A model generated the notes under the pieces. That model was not told the DNA's origin. It did not search any database and saw nothing but the letters and a program-made list of their open reading frames with translations. 64,000 nucleotides of DNA. It comes from Tsukamurella pseudospumae (lineage in GTDB: Bacteria; Actinomycetota; Actinomycetes; Mycobacteriales; Mycobacteriaceae). A program made the position numbers and the translations under genes. Where the stretch lies: contig NZ_LSRE01000012.1 in assembly GCF_001575205.1 (NCBI RefSeq), forward strand, positions 365,680 through 429,679, given 5' to 3'. This document shows, piece by piece, positions 40,707 to 48,547 of the stretch. Position 1 is the first letter of the stretch. Every line of letters starts with the position of its first letter.

Positions 40707-41474
40707 ATGACCGAGTACCGGATCGACGACCTGGCCCGTGTGTCCGGGACCACGACGCGCAACATCCGGGGCTATCAGGAGCGCGGGCTGCTGCCGAAAC
40801 CCCTGCGCCGCGGCCGGGTCGCGATCTACACCGAGAAGCACGTACGGAACCTGTTGGCGATCAACAAGTTGCTGGGCAAGGGCTTCACGCTGGGGCACAT
40901 CGCGACCTTCCTCACCAACCCCGGCGCCCGCATCGGTGACGCGCTGGACCTCGCCGAGATCATCGACGAACCGTGGGCGAGCACGCGCCGCCCCGTCCTG
41001 GACCGCGAGGAGTTGCAGGCGCGGCTCGGGCCGCTCGACGATGCCGCACTCGCCTCCCTGCTCGACGCGGGCGTGCTCTCCGAGACGGGCGAGCCGGGGC
41101 GGTACGAGGCGGCCGACGCGCACATCGTCGGCAACCTCGCGCGGCTCGTGGGCAAGGGGATGGACCTGGCGGTGCTCGTCGGCGTGCACCAGCGGTTCAC
41201 CGCGAAGATGGCGGAGGTGGCCGAGATCCTCATCGGCGCCGCGCACGACGAGGTCGACCGGGTCCGCGGTCCCGGATGGCTGCCCTCGTCGGAGGAGGAC
41301 ATGGCGTGGGCCGTGGGGCTCATCGGCGCCATGCGCCGTGCGGGCACCGAGAACGCCCACGCCGCCCTCGATCGGGCGCTCGATGCCGCGCTCGACCAGG
41401 CACTGCATGTGCACCGGGTCGCGTCGGAGAACCGGGCCGAGACGAGCCGCGGCCCGGAGACCGGCGGGGACTGA
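40707..41474 (+). CDS. MerR-family transcriptional regulator
   Basis: A 255-aa regulator. The N-terminal winged helix is typical ('YRIDDLARVSGTTTRNIRGY', 'QERGLLPKPLRRGRVAIYTE'), followed by the coiled dimer helix. The C-terminal ~150 residues are a helical domain without metal-binding Cys, so it is probably a small-molecule sensor. It closes the esterase-SDR-diiron-monooxygenase cluster and is its likely regulator. An upstream in-frame ATG at 40698 is rejected because it lies inside the probable -10 box. Confidence 0.9.
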   Translation: MTEYRIDDLARVSGTTTRNIRGYQERGLLPKPLRRGRVAIYTEKHVRNLLAINKLLGKGFTLGHIATFLTNPGARIGDALDLAEIIDEPWASTRRPVLDREELQARLGPLDDAALASLLDAGVLSETGEPGRYEAADAHIVGNLARLVGKGMDLAVLVGVHQRFTAKMAEVAEILIGAAHDEVDRVRGPGWLPSSEEDMAWAVGLIGAMRRAGTENAHAALDRALDAALDQALHVHRVASENRAETSRGPETGGD

Positions 41475-41524
41475 CGACTCGGCGGCGCCCGAAGGATGCC
41501 GCGTGCCCGTCACGGGCCCCGGTG

Positions 41525-41530
41525 TAACGT
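41525..41530 (+). promoter_or_regulatory. -10 box (TAACGT) of leaderless fdhD
   Basis: TAACGT is followed by CGGCTCC and the GTG start at 41538. There is no ribosome site between. Confidence 0.55.
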
Positions 41531-41537
41531 CGGCTCC

Positions 41538-42374
41538 GTGGGACGAATCACGGTGCGGCGAGCGGTCGCCAGGATCACCGTGGGCGGCGAACCGGTCCGT
41601 CGCATCGACACCCTCGTCGTCGAAGAGCCGCTCGAGATCCGCATCGCCGGAACACCTCTCGCCGTCACGATGCGCACGCCCGGGCACGACGTGGAGCTCG
41701 CCGCCGGGTTCCTCGTCTCCGAGGGCGTGATCGGTGCCGCCGAGGACATCCGCTCCGCGATCCACTGCGGCGGGCCCGGTACCGGCGGCGAGGTCAACGA
41801 GTACAACGTGCTCGACATCGCGCTCGCGGCCGGTGTTGCGCCGCCCGCGCCGGACGTGACCCGGAACTTCTACACCACCAGCTCGTGCGGCATGTGCGGC
41901 AAGGCGAGCATCGACGCGGTGCGCACCGTCTCCCGGTTCGACGTCCGGTCCGATCCGGTCACCGTCGAACCCGAGCAGGTCGCGGCCCTGCCGGACCGGC
42001 TCCGCGCGGAGCAGGCCGTGTTCGAGAAGACGGGCGGGCTGCACGCGGCCGCCCTGTTCGACGTCGCGACCGGCGAGCTGCTCGTGCTGCGCGAGGACGT
42101 GGGCCGGCACAACGCCGTCGACAAGGTGATCGGCTGGGCGCTTCTTCAGGACCGACTGCCGTTGCGGGGCATGGTCCTGCAGGTCTCCGGGCGAGCCAGC
42201 TTCGAGCTCGTCCAGAAGGCCGTCATGGCGGGGATCCCGGTGCTGTCCGCGGTCTCGGCGCCGTCGTCGCTGGCGGCCGAGCTCGCCGACGAGGCCGGAC
42301 TCACCCTGATCGGCTTCGTCCGCGGCGACCACATGAACGTCTACACCCACGCGCAGCGGATTGCCGGGACCTGA
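41538..42374 (+). CDS. fdhD: formate dehydrogenase accessory sulfurtransferase FdhD
   Basis: A 278-aa protein that passes sulfur from a cysteine desulfurase to the molybdenum cofactor of formate dehydrogenase. The functional Cys pair is in '[19 protein letters not shown]' (CGMC), and the family block '[20 protein letters not shown]' followed by '[18 protein letters not shown]' is intact. Start GTG at 41538 is supported by the -10 box 7 nt upstream. No formate dehydrogenase gene is in the window. Confidence 0.95.
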   Translation: MGRITVRRAVARITVGGEPVRRIDTLVVEEPLEIRIAGTPLAVTMRTPGHDVELAAGFLVSEGVIGAAEDIRSAIHCGGPGTGGEVNEYNVLDIALAAGVAPPAPDVTRNFYTTSSCGMCGKASIDAVRTVSRFDVRSDPVTVEPEQVAALPDRLRAEQAVFEKTGGLHAAALFDVATGELLVLREDVGRHNAVDKVIGWALLQDRLPLRGMVLQVSGRASFELVQKAVMAGIPVLSAVSAPSSLAAELADEAGLTLIGFVRGDHMNVYTHAQRIAGT

Positions 42375-42391
42375 GTCACTCGCGACTGTCG

Positions 42392-42784
42392 TCAGGCCTG
42401 CGCGACGATCTCTTTCGCGAGCTCGACGAGCGACTCCGCACGGCGGACCAGCGTCGCGATCCGCGGCTGTTCGATGCGCTGGGTGCTGTACTGGAGCGGC
42501 GTCTTGAACTTCACCAGCTCCCCGAGCGCTCTCTCGGCGCTCGAAGCCTCGGGTCGTTTTCCGAGCGCGATCACCAGTTCCTTGACGGCCCGGCGGTGAT
42601 CCTCCGATGCTGTCGTCGAACCTGTGACAGCTGTGGATATCGCGTCCTTCGCGCGGAAACCGGCGAGAACGGCGTTGCTTCCCGCGGCGCGGAGGTTCCC
42701 GAACTCGAGGTTGGTTCGTGCTCCGTCGAGGAAGTCCTGCGCGTGCTGGAGGTGTGCACGAACTACGTTGCGCTGTTCCGACAT
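42392..42784 (-). CDS. HEPN-domain protein, putative toxin of a MNT/HEPN pair
   Basis: A 130-aa helical protein with the HEPN-like segment 'GNLRAAGSNAVLAGFRAKDA' and a His in 'TTASEDHRRAVKELV', similar to SAV_6107-type HEPN proteins. A canonical R-x4-6-H ribonuclease motif is not evident, so toxicity is uncertain. It starts 19 bp after the nucleotidyltransferase stop, the usual antitoxin-then-toxin order. Composition is less GC-rich than flanking housekeeping genes. Confidence 0.75.
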   Translation of the reverse strand: MSEQRNVVRAHLQHAQDFLDGARTNLEFGNLRAAGSNAVLAGFRAKDAISTAVTGSTTASEDHRRAVKELVIALGKRPEASSAERALGELVKFKTPLQYSTQRIEQPRIATLVRRAESLVELAKEIVAQA

Positions 42785-42803
42785 GAGCTCTCCCCCGAGT
42801 GCA

Positions 42804-43397
42804 CTACCGCGCTGTCGCCGGTGATCGTCCCCACAGTGTGATCCCGTCTCGGGCGATCGTCTGCAGAACGGCCTCCTCTCCGGAATGCGTCCACTGGGCG
42901 AACTCCGTGGGCGTGTAGTGGAGAACGTCGCACTTTCCGCCGTACCGCGATGTCACCGCCTCCCAGATGCGCTGGGATCGGTTCTCGTCGTCCTCGGTGA
43001 TGATCGCGAGGTCGATGTCGCTGTCGGGTGTGGCTTCCCCGCGTGCCGCGGATCCGAACAGGATCACCGCAACGAGGCCCTCGCTATCCGTGCCTATCGC
43101 GTCGGCGATGACCCTGCGCAGCATGTGCAACGGGGACGCGATCTCCCGAAGAGCGGGAACGGCGATGTGCTCGTCGTTCACCGTGTAGAGGTTCGCTCTG
43201 CCGACGGCCATCGCTGTCAGAAGTCCCATGGCGACCAGCGCATGCAGGGCCCGTTGCGTTGTCTGCTGCCCGATGCGGTCGCTGACAAGCCGGTGGACCT
43301 CCCTGCCGGTCAGGGGCTTGCCGGTGCCGATCAGGGCGCTGAGAACAGCCCCCTGCGCACCGGGGATGATCCCTCCGAACGGCTCGTTGGTGTACAC
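42804..43397 (-). CDS. nucleotidyltransferase with N-terminal winged helix, putative MNT antitoxin
   Basis: A 197-aa protein with two parts. Residues ~1-85 form a winged helix ('GAVLSALIGTGKPLTGREVH', 'TTQRALHALVAMGLLTAMAV'). Residues ~100-190 form a minimal nucleotidyltransferase with 'VILFGSAARGEATPDSDIDL' (GS-x10-DxD). Fusion of a DNA-binding domain to MNT suggests that it both neutralises the HEPN partner, possibly by adenylylation, and represses the operon. A 15-bp-arm inverted repeat lies 14 bp upstream. TATCCT plus 6 nt before the GTG at 43397 supports a leaderless start. Confidence 0.85.
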   Translation of the reverse strand: MYTNEPFGGIIPGAQGAVLSALIGTGKPLTGREVHRLVSDRIGQQTTQRALHALVAMGLLTAMAVGRANLYTVNDEHIAVPALREIASPLHMLRRVIADAIGTDSEGLVAVILFGSAARGEATPDSDIDLAIITEDDENRSQRIWEAVTSRYGGKCDVLHYTPTEFAQWTHSGEEAVLQTIARDGITLWGRSPATAR

Positions 43398-43410
43398 ATG
43401 CGCAGGATAT

Positions 43411-43444
43411 CATTCATATGAGTGAAAAATCACTCATAAGAATG
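43411..43444. promoter_or_regulatory. 15-bp-arm inverted repeat before the MNT/HEPN operon
   Basis: Arms CATTCATATGAGTGA and TCACTCATAAGAATG pair with one mismatch around AAAA. It is AT-rich against a GC-rich background. It lies just upstream of the MNT -10 box (TATCCT, 43404-43409, minus strand) and 16 bp beyond the stop of the MFS gene. It is the likely operator of the winged-helix MNT protein and may also end MFS transcription. Confidence 0.65.
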
Positions 43445-43459
43445 ACCTGAGGGGCATTC

Positions 43460-45166
43460 TCAGTACCGGGCGACCGTCTCCACCTCGTCGGCCTCGGACT
43501 CGAGCACCTCGACGTCGGTGGGGGCACCGTCGCCCTTCCCGGTGAGCAGCGAGGCGACCGCACCGAGGAGACACACCACCGCGGCGAAGCCGAACGCGAG
43601 TTCCAGACCCGAGCGGAAGGGCTCGGAGATGAGGTGCGGGAAGAACTGCAGGCCCGTGAGGTGCTGCGACTGCTCCGCGGTGAGGTGCAGCTGTGCGAGG
43701 TGCGGGCCGAGGAGCTCCTGCACCGGGTTGTAGCCGAGGAAGGCCGCGAACAGCACCGCGACCGGCGGCAGTGCCGCGATCTCCGAGGCGTACTGGGCGG
43801 GAACGCCGTTGGCCTGCAGCCCCGTCGACATGGAACCGGGAAGAGAGCCGGACAGGCCGGCGATCATCAGCGAGAAGAACAGGCCGATCGAGAGCACCAT
43901 CGCGGAGTTCTGGAAGGTCGTCATCATGCCCGAGCCCGACCCGCGGGACGTGGCCGGCAGCGAGTTCATGACGACCGCGCGGTTGGGGGAGCCGAACATG
44001 CCCATGCCGACGCCGTTGACGAACAGGATCACGGCGAACGCCCAGTAGGCGAAGTCGACGGGGAGTGCGATCAGGGCGAGGAAGGTCAGCGCCGTGATGA
44101 TCAGGCCCGCCGAGCTCAGGGCGCGGCCGCCGATCCGGTCGGACAGCGCGCCCGAGACGGGCGCGGAGAGCAGGAAGCCGACGGTCATCGGGACCATGTA
44201 GATGCCGGCCCACAACGGGGTCTGCGTGTAGTCGTAGCCGTGCTGCGGCAGCCAGATGCCCTGCAGCCAGATGATGAGCATGAACTGCAGGCCGCCGCGC
44301 CCGAGCGAACCGCAGAGATTCGCGACATTGCCCCACACGAAGGCCCGGTTCCGGAACAGGTGCAGGTCGAACAGTGGCGACGGTGCCCGCAGCTCGATCA
44401 CGCAGAACACCGCCAGCACGGCCAGGCCACCCAACAGGCAGGACAGCACGAACGGGGAGGTCCAGCCCATCGCGTGTCGGCCGTACGGCTGGATGCCGTA
44501 GGTGATGCCGACCAGCACCGCGATGAGGCCGATCGCGAAGGTGAGGTTGCCCCACCAGTCCATGGTCGCCGGCACGCGCGTTCCGCGGTCCTCGAGCTTG
44601 AGGTAGGCCCAGACGGTGCCGAGCACGCCGAAGGGCACCGAGACCAGGAAGATCAGGTGCCAGTTGATCGGCGCGAGGACGCCGCCGATGATGAGGCCGA
44701 GGAACGAGCCGGCGATCGCGGCGACGCTGTTGATGCCGAGCGCGAGGCCGCGCTGATCCGGCGGGAAGGCGTCGGTGAGGATCGCCGAGCTGTTCGCCAT
44801 GAGGAAGGCGCCGCCGATGCCCTGCACGACGCGCCAGCCGATGAGCCACAGTGCCGCGGCGTGCCCGTCGAACCACGTGACCGCGAGGAAGATCGACGAG
44901 ATCGAGAAGATCAGGAAGCCCATGTTGTACATGCGGGCACGCCCGAACATGTCGCCCAGCCGGCCGAACGCGACCACGAGCACCGCGGTGACCACGAGGA
45001 AGCCCATCATCATCCACAGCAGGTAACTGGTGTTGCCCGGCTCCAGCGGGTTGAGGTGGATGCCCTTGAAGATGTCCGGCAGTGCGATGAGGACGATCGA
45101 GCTGTTGATGGTGGCGATCAGCATGCCCAGCGTGGTGTTGGACAGAGCGATCCACTTGTAGGCCAC
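43460..45166 (-). CDS. MFS efflux transporter, DHA2 (14-helix) type
   Basis: A 568-aa transporter opening 'LSNTTLGMLIATINSSIVLI' and 'ALPDIFKGIHL', with motif A 'GRLGDMFGRARMYNMGFLIF' and the antiporter motif C-like 'AIAGSFLGLIIGGVLAPINW'. There is a large periplasmic loop between the last two helices (~residues 430-510) and an acidic cytoplasmic tail. Start GTG at 45166 follows AAGGATC. An IdeR/DtxR-like sequence in front hints at iron control, which would fit a siderophore exporter; the substrate is otherwise unknown. Confidence 0.9.
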   Translation of the reverse strand: MAYKWIALSNTTLGMLIATINSSIVLIALPDIFKGIHLNPLEPGNTSYLLWMMMGFLVVTAVLVVAFGRLGDMFGRARMYNMGFLIFSISSIFLAVTWFDGHAAALWLIGWRVVQGIGGAFLMANSSAILTDAFPPDQRGLALGINSVAAIAGSFLGLIIGGVLAPINWHLIFLVSVPFGVLGTVWAYLKLEDRGTRVPATMDWWGNLTFAIGLIAVLVGITYGIQPYGRHAMGWTSPFVLSCLLGGLAVLAVFCVIELRAPSPLFDLHLFRNRAFVWGNVANLCGSLGRGGLQFMLIIWLQGIWLPQHGYDYTQTPLWAGIYMVPMTVGFLLSAPVSGALSDRIGGRALSSAGLIITALTFLALIALPVDFAYWAFAVILFVNGVGMGMFGSPNRAVVMNSLPATSRGSGSGMMTTFQNSAMVLSIGLFFSLMIAGLSGSLPGSMSTGLQANGVPAQYASEIAALPPVAVLFAAFLGYNPVQELLGPHLAQLHLTAEQSQHLTGLQFFPHLISEPFRSGLELAFGFAAVVCLLGAVASLLTGKGDGAPTDVEVLESEADEVETVARY

Positions 45167-45177
45167 GAGCCAGATCC

Positions 45178-45196
45178 TTAGGTTAGAAGAACTTAT
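45178..45196. promoter_or_regulatory. possible IdeR/DtxR-type box before the MFS gene
   Basis: TTAGGTTAGAAGAACTTAT matches about 14 of 19 positions of the DtxR/IdeR consensus (TTAGGTTAGGCTAACCTAA), with a perfect left half and weak right half. It is 11 bp upstream of the MFS start. Confidence 0.35.
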
Positions 45197-45248
45197 TTAC
45201 CTGAGGAGTGTAGGCGCGATTCCTGACCGTCGCCTGTCGGCCCCGGCG

Positions 45249-46103
45249 TCAGCTCTTCCACTCGATGCGCTCGACCTGCTCCGGCGGCCACGGGGCGGGC
45301 GCATCGAAGGGCGCACCCGGGAGCGTGATCACCGAGACCGCCGAGGCGGGCTTGGCGGCGGGCGCACCGTCGGCGTCGAGGAGGTAGAGCCACTGCCGGT
45401 AGCCCGCGTCGTCGCGGACGGACCGCACCTGCACGCTCGAGCCCAGAGGGATCGGCGCGAGGTACTCGATGACCGCCCGGTGCGGCGCGGCGAGCAGCGG
45501 GTCGCCGTTCAGGTCGTCCTCGACCAACTGCAGGTAGGCGGCGTTGTTGAGGTGCTGGTACGGATCGAAGTCGGTGGCCCGCAGCCGGACCGTGTGATCG
45601 GCGGGCGAGGGCTCCGGCGGCGTCGTGGTGTTCAGCGCCTTCCACCGCAGGCGCGTCTCGGACACGTACTGCTGCAGGTACTCCATGCCGCCGTCGGAGA
45701 TGTGCGTCGGCATGCCGGACTCCGCGCTGAACCGGATCCAGAAGGCTTCGGTCTCGACGTGGCCGCCGGCGCTGCCGCGCAGCGTGATCCGCATGTTGCA
45801 CCACCGCGAGCTCGTCGACTCGCACCAGCGCAGCAGCGTCACGTCCGAGGGCCAGTGCAACGGCTCGAGCACGTCGATGATCGAGCGGCGCACCAGCCAG
45901 TACGGATCGGTCGCGTCGAAACCGCGGTGGAACATCTCGTCGTTCGCCATGTCCTGCAGGTAGCGCGCGATCCCGTCGAGCCGGACCCGCCGCTCGGGGT
46001 CCACATCGCCCGTGCGCACCGGCCACGTCCGCTCGAAGGACGGCCCGGGCGGGGCGGCCTGCAGGAATTCGTAGTCCGACGGGGTCACTGCTGGCTTGAT
46101 CAC
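45249..46103 (-). CDS. acyl-ACP thioesterase-like protein (tandem hot-dog)
   Basis: A 284-aa protein made of two hot-dog domains, as in FatA/FatB-type thioesterases. N-terminal domain: 'FERTWPVRTGDVDPERRVRL', 'DGIARYLQDMANDEMFHRGF'. C-terminal domain: 'LRATDFDPYQHLNNAAYLQL', with the Asp/Asn/His residues typical of the active site. Mycobacterial homologues (Rv2001 type) have the same layout. It would hydrolyse acyl-ACP or acyl-CoA. It is divergent from the oxidase gene (32 bp between starts). Confidence 0.86.
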   Translation of the reverse strand: MIKPAVTPSDYEFLQAAPPGPSFERTWPVRTGDVDPERRVRLDGIARYLQDMANDEMFHRGFDATDPYWLVRRSIIDVLEPLHWPSDVTLLRWCESTSSRWCNMRITLRGSAGGHVETEAFWIRFSAESGMPTHISDGGMEYLQQYVSETRLRWKALNTTTPPEPSPADHTVRLRATDFDPYQHLNNAAYLQLVEDDLNGDPLLAAPHRAVIEYLAPIPLGSSVQVRSVRDDAGYRQWLYLLDADGAPAAKPASAVSVITLPGAPFDAPAPWPPEQVERIEWKS

Positions 46104-46135
46104 GCGCCCGACCCTAGTCCTGACACACTGTTCGT

Positions 46136-47086
46136 GTGGCTGAGGTGACGATCGTCGGTGCGGGTGTGATCGGTCTGTCGTGCGCAGTGCGCCTGCTGGA
46201 GGCCGGGCACGACGTGCGCGTGTACGGGCGGGAGCTCACTCCGTCGGCGCCGGGAGCGGAGCGAGCGGGACGCATCGACACCGTGACCTCCGCGGTGGCC
46301 GCCGCCGTCTGGTACCCGTACCTCGCCGAGCCCCGCGACCGGGTCGGCGGCTGGTCGGCGACCGCGCTCGCCGCGTTCACGGACCTCGCCGCCCGGGGCG
46401 TCGACGGTGTCGTCATGACGCCCGGCACGGAGATCTTCCGCGAGCCCGTTCCCGAGCCCTGGTGGACCTCCGCGGTGCCGTCCGTCGAGCGGGTCCTCGA
46501 GCCGCGCCCGGGGTACGCCGAGGGCTGGAGCTTCGTCTCGCCGGTGATCGAGATGCCCGTCTACCTGCCCTGGCTCGCGGGGCGCGTGCGGGAGCTGGGC
46601 GGCACCGTCGAACAGCGCGACGTACGGTCCCTCGACGAGCTGGATGGGCTCGTCGTCAACGCCACCGGGCTCGGCGCCCGCGAGCTGGTCGGCGACGCGT
46701 CGATGGAGCCTGTCCGCGGGCAGGTCGTCTACCTCGAGCAGGTGGGCGTCGACCGCTGGTGGATCGACGATTCCGCCCTTGACCTGGGCGTGACCACCTA
46801 CGTGGTGCCGCGCTCGCGCGACATCGTCGTGGGCGGCACCGAGGATCACGGCGCCGAGGAGCTCACCGTCGACCCAGCGACGGCGGACGCCATCCTGGAA
46901 CGGGCACGCGACCTCGTTCCGGAACTGCGCGACGCGCGGGTGCTGGGCCACAACGTCGGCCTGCGGCCCTCTCGCCCGACGGTGCGCCTCGAGCGCGAGG
47001 GGGATGTCGTGCACTGCTACGGCCACGGCGGTGCCGGGGTCACGCTGAGCTGGGGCTGCGCCGACGAGGTCACAGCGCTGATCTGA
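46136..47086 (+). CDS. D-amino acid oxidase-like FAD oxidoreductase
   Basis: A 316-aa flavoprotein with the dinucleotide motif 'VTIVGAGVIGLSCAVRLLEA' and the C-terminal D-amino acid oxidase signature 'VHCYGHGGAGVTLSWGCADE'. The conserved 'VAAAVWYPYLAEPRDR' (active-site region) and 'YVVPRSRDIVVGGTEDHG' are present. It oxidatively deaminates D-amino acids with O2. A ~12-residue insertion before 'VTSAVAAAVWYPY' is coded by the REP-like DNA at 46245-46269 that also occurs in mshD. Start GTG at 46136, with a weak CACACT box 6 nt upstream. Confidence 0.92.
   Translation: MAEVTIVGAGVIGLSCAVRLLEAGHDVRVYGRELTPSAPGAERAGRIDTVTSAVAAAVWYPYLAEPRDRVGGWSATALAAFTDLAARGVDGVVMTPGTEIFREPVPEPWWTSAVPSVERVLEPRPGYAEGWSFVSPVIEMPVYLPWLAGRVRELGGTVEQRDVRSLDELDGLVVNATGLGARELVGDASMEPVRGQVVYLEQVGVDRWWIDDSALDLGVTTYVVPRSRDIVVGGTEDHGAEELTVDPATADAILERARDLVPELRDARVLGHNVGLRPSRPTVRLEREGDVVHCYGHGGAGVTLSWGCADEVTALI
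46245..46269 (+). repeat. REP-like 25-bp element inside the D-amino acid oxidase gene
   Basis: Identical over 25 bp to 6536-6560 in mshD, and read in frame as SAPGAERAG between conserved oxidase blocks. Confidence 0.8.
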
Positions 47087-47205
47087 TCGGCACTCGGATC
47101 GTGTCCATCCTGGACAGCGAGTCCGAACCGGCCGGAATCCGAGTGTCGCGTGGAAGTCCCGTCATGTCGTGCGCCGCGGGCCTTCCGCTGCCGCGGCGGC
47201 GAACG

Positions 47206-47211
47206 TAGCGT
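47206..47211 (+). promoter_or_regulatory. -10 box (TAGCGT) of the leaderless DUF2277 gene
   Basis: TAGCGT, 6 nt, then ATG at 47218; no ribosome site between. Confidence 0.5.
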
Positions 47212-47217
47212 GGGTAC

Positions 47218-47499
47218 ATGTGCCGGAACATCACTGAACTGCGGGGGCTCGAGCCCGCCGCTACCGACGACGAGATCGAGGCCGCCGCGCGCCAGTACGT
47301 GCGCAAGGTCTCGGGCATCCAGAAACTGAGCGACGCCAACCGCGAGGCCTTCGAGATCGCCGTCGCCAAGGTCACCGCCGCCACGGAGGAACTGCTCGAC
47401 GCGCTGCCCGCCCGCCGACAGCCGCCCAAGACGGTGCCACCCCTGCGTCGTCCGGAGGTCCGGGCGCGCATCGCGGCGCGCGCCGCCGCCGCGGGCTGA
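47218..47499 (+). CDS. DUF2277 family protein
   Basis: A 93-aa protein beginning MCRNITELRGLEPAATDDEI, the signature start of DUF2277. A helical core ('AAARQYVRKVSGIQKLSDAN', 'REAFEIAVAKVTAATEELLD') is followed by an Arg/Pro-rich basic tail. The basic ends and small size resemble nucleic-acid-associated proteins, but no function is known. Stand-alone gene, probably leaderless. Confidence 0.88.
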   Translation: MCRNITELRGLEPAATDDEIEAAARQYVRKVSGIQKLSDANREAFEIAVAKVTAATEELLDALPARRQPPKTVPPLRRPEVRARIAARAAAAG

Positions 47500-47517
47500 G
47501 CGAGCCGTAGCCGGGGA

Positions 47518-48441
47518 TCAGTCCCCGTCGCCGGTGGTGACGCCCGCGCCGTCGCCGGCGGTCGTCTCCTGGGTGGTCCCGGTATCGGTGCCGGGCTCGT
47601 CGGCCGTGCGTTCGGTGGCGTTCGTGGTCGGTTCGGTGGCCGGTACGGACGAAGAGTCGGAGTCGGCGGTCCGCTGCGCCCCGCCGCTCCGGGACAGCGC
47701 GTCGGCGAGGATCGAGGCGCCCTCCGTCGCGATGGCACCTGCCGCGTCCGCGCCCGCCGCCGCCGCAGCCACCGGATCACCGGTGCCCGCCAGTGTCGTG
47801 GCCGCGGCGTTCGCCGTCTGGGTCGCGCCGAGCAGGGACAGCTCGGGGACGTAGAACGCCGCCGCGAAGAAGGCGTTCGCGGCTCCCACCACCGAGGTCT
47901 CCACCGGACCCTGCGGAGCGGGCGCGCTCCCGAAGGGTGGCGGCGTGGTCAACGGCGGGGGAGTCGGGGCGACGGGCGGCAGCGATTCCTGCAGGGCCGC
48001 CAGCAGATCCGTGCGCAGCGCGCCGACGGTGCCGGTGCCCCCGCCGATCCGCATCAGGTCGATCGTCCCCACGAGCACGCCGTTCTGGAACCGCGGGACG
48101 ACCTGGTTGAGGTCGTTGCCGATGATGCCGGTCATCGCCGCGTTCGCCGGCACCGTGACCGAAGCCGCGCCGGCACCGAGCGCGGCGAGCGGGGTTCGGC
48201 CCGCCCCGACGGCGACCAGGGTCGCGCCGGGCGCGGCGACCAGGCCGGCCGGCACCGTCAGGACGCCCTGCGCGGCGTAGGGGCAGATCGCGGCGCAGTT
48301 CTGCAGTTGGTTCCGCGCGAACTGCTGCAGCAGCGCCCCGGCGGGCGGGGGACTCGCGGGTGGCGCGGCCGCTGCGGGGACGGCCGTCCCGAGCACCGCC
48401 GCGGAGAGTGCCGCCAGGGCCAGGGGGATCCGGGTGCGCAT
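47518..48441 (-). CDS. secreted Ala/Thr/Pro-rich protein of unknown function
   Basis: A 307-aa exported protein, not recognised as a family. Signal peptide 'IPLALAALSAAVLGTAVPAA' with an AxA-type cleavage site. The mature part has two Cys close together ('LQNCAAICPYAAQG') likely to form a disulfide, a central domain ('VTVPANAAMTGIIGNDLNQV', 'GALRTDLLAALQESLP'), a Pro-rich hinge and a ~60-residue Thr/Asp/Glu-rich low-complexity tail that could be glycosylated or wall-embedded. It converges with the DUF2277 gene (18 bp between stops). Confidence 0.7.
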   Translation of the reverse strand: MRTRIPLALAALSAAVLGTAVPAAAAPPASPPPAGALLQQFARNQLQNCAAICPYAAQGVLTVPAGLVAAPGATLVAVGAGRTPLAALGAGAASVTVPANAAMTGIIGNDLNQVVPRFQNGVLVGTIDLMRIGGGTGTVGALRTDLLAALQESLPPVAPTPPPLTTPPPFGSAPAPQGPVETSVVGAANAFFAAAFYVPELSLLGATQTANAAATTLAGTGDPVAAAAAGADAAGAIATEGASILADALSRSGGAQRTADSDSSSVPATEPTTNATERTADEPGTDTGTTQETTAGDGAGVTTGDGD

Positions 48442-48547
48442 GAGGAGAATCTACGCCGGAAGTGACATGGATCACAGTGTCGTATCCACCCGGCTCTCCA
48501 CCCGCGGGTGGATCCGGCCGCGGTCGTCGCCGGGCAGCGTGGACGCC

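Noticed and set aside
40575..42350. A 591-codon minus-strand frame antisense to merR and fdhD
   Set aside because: Both plus-strand genes have clear motifs and promoters. The antisense frame shows no domain.
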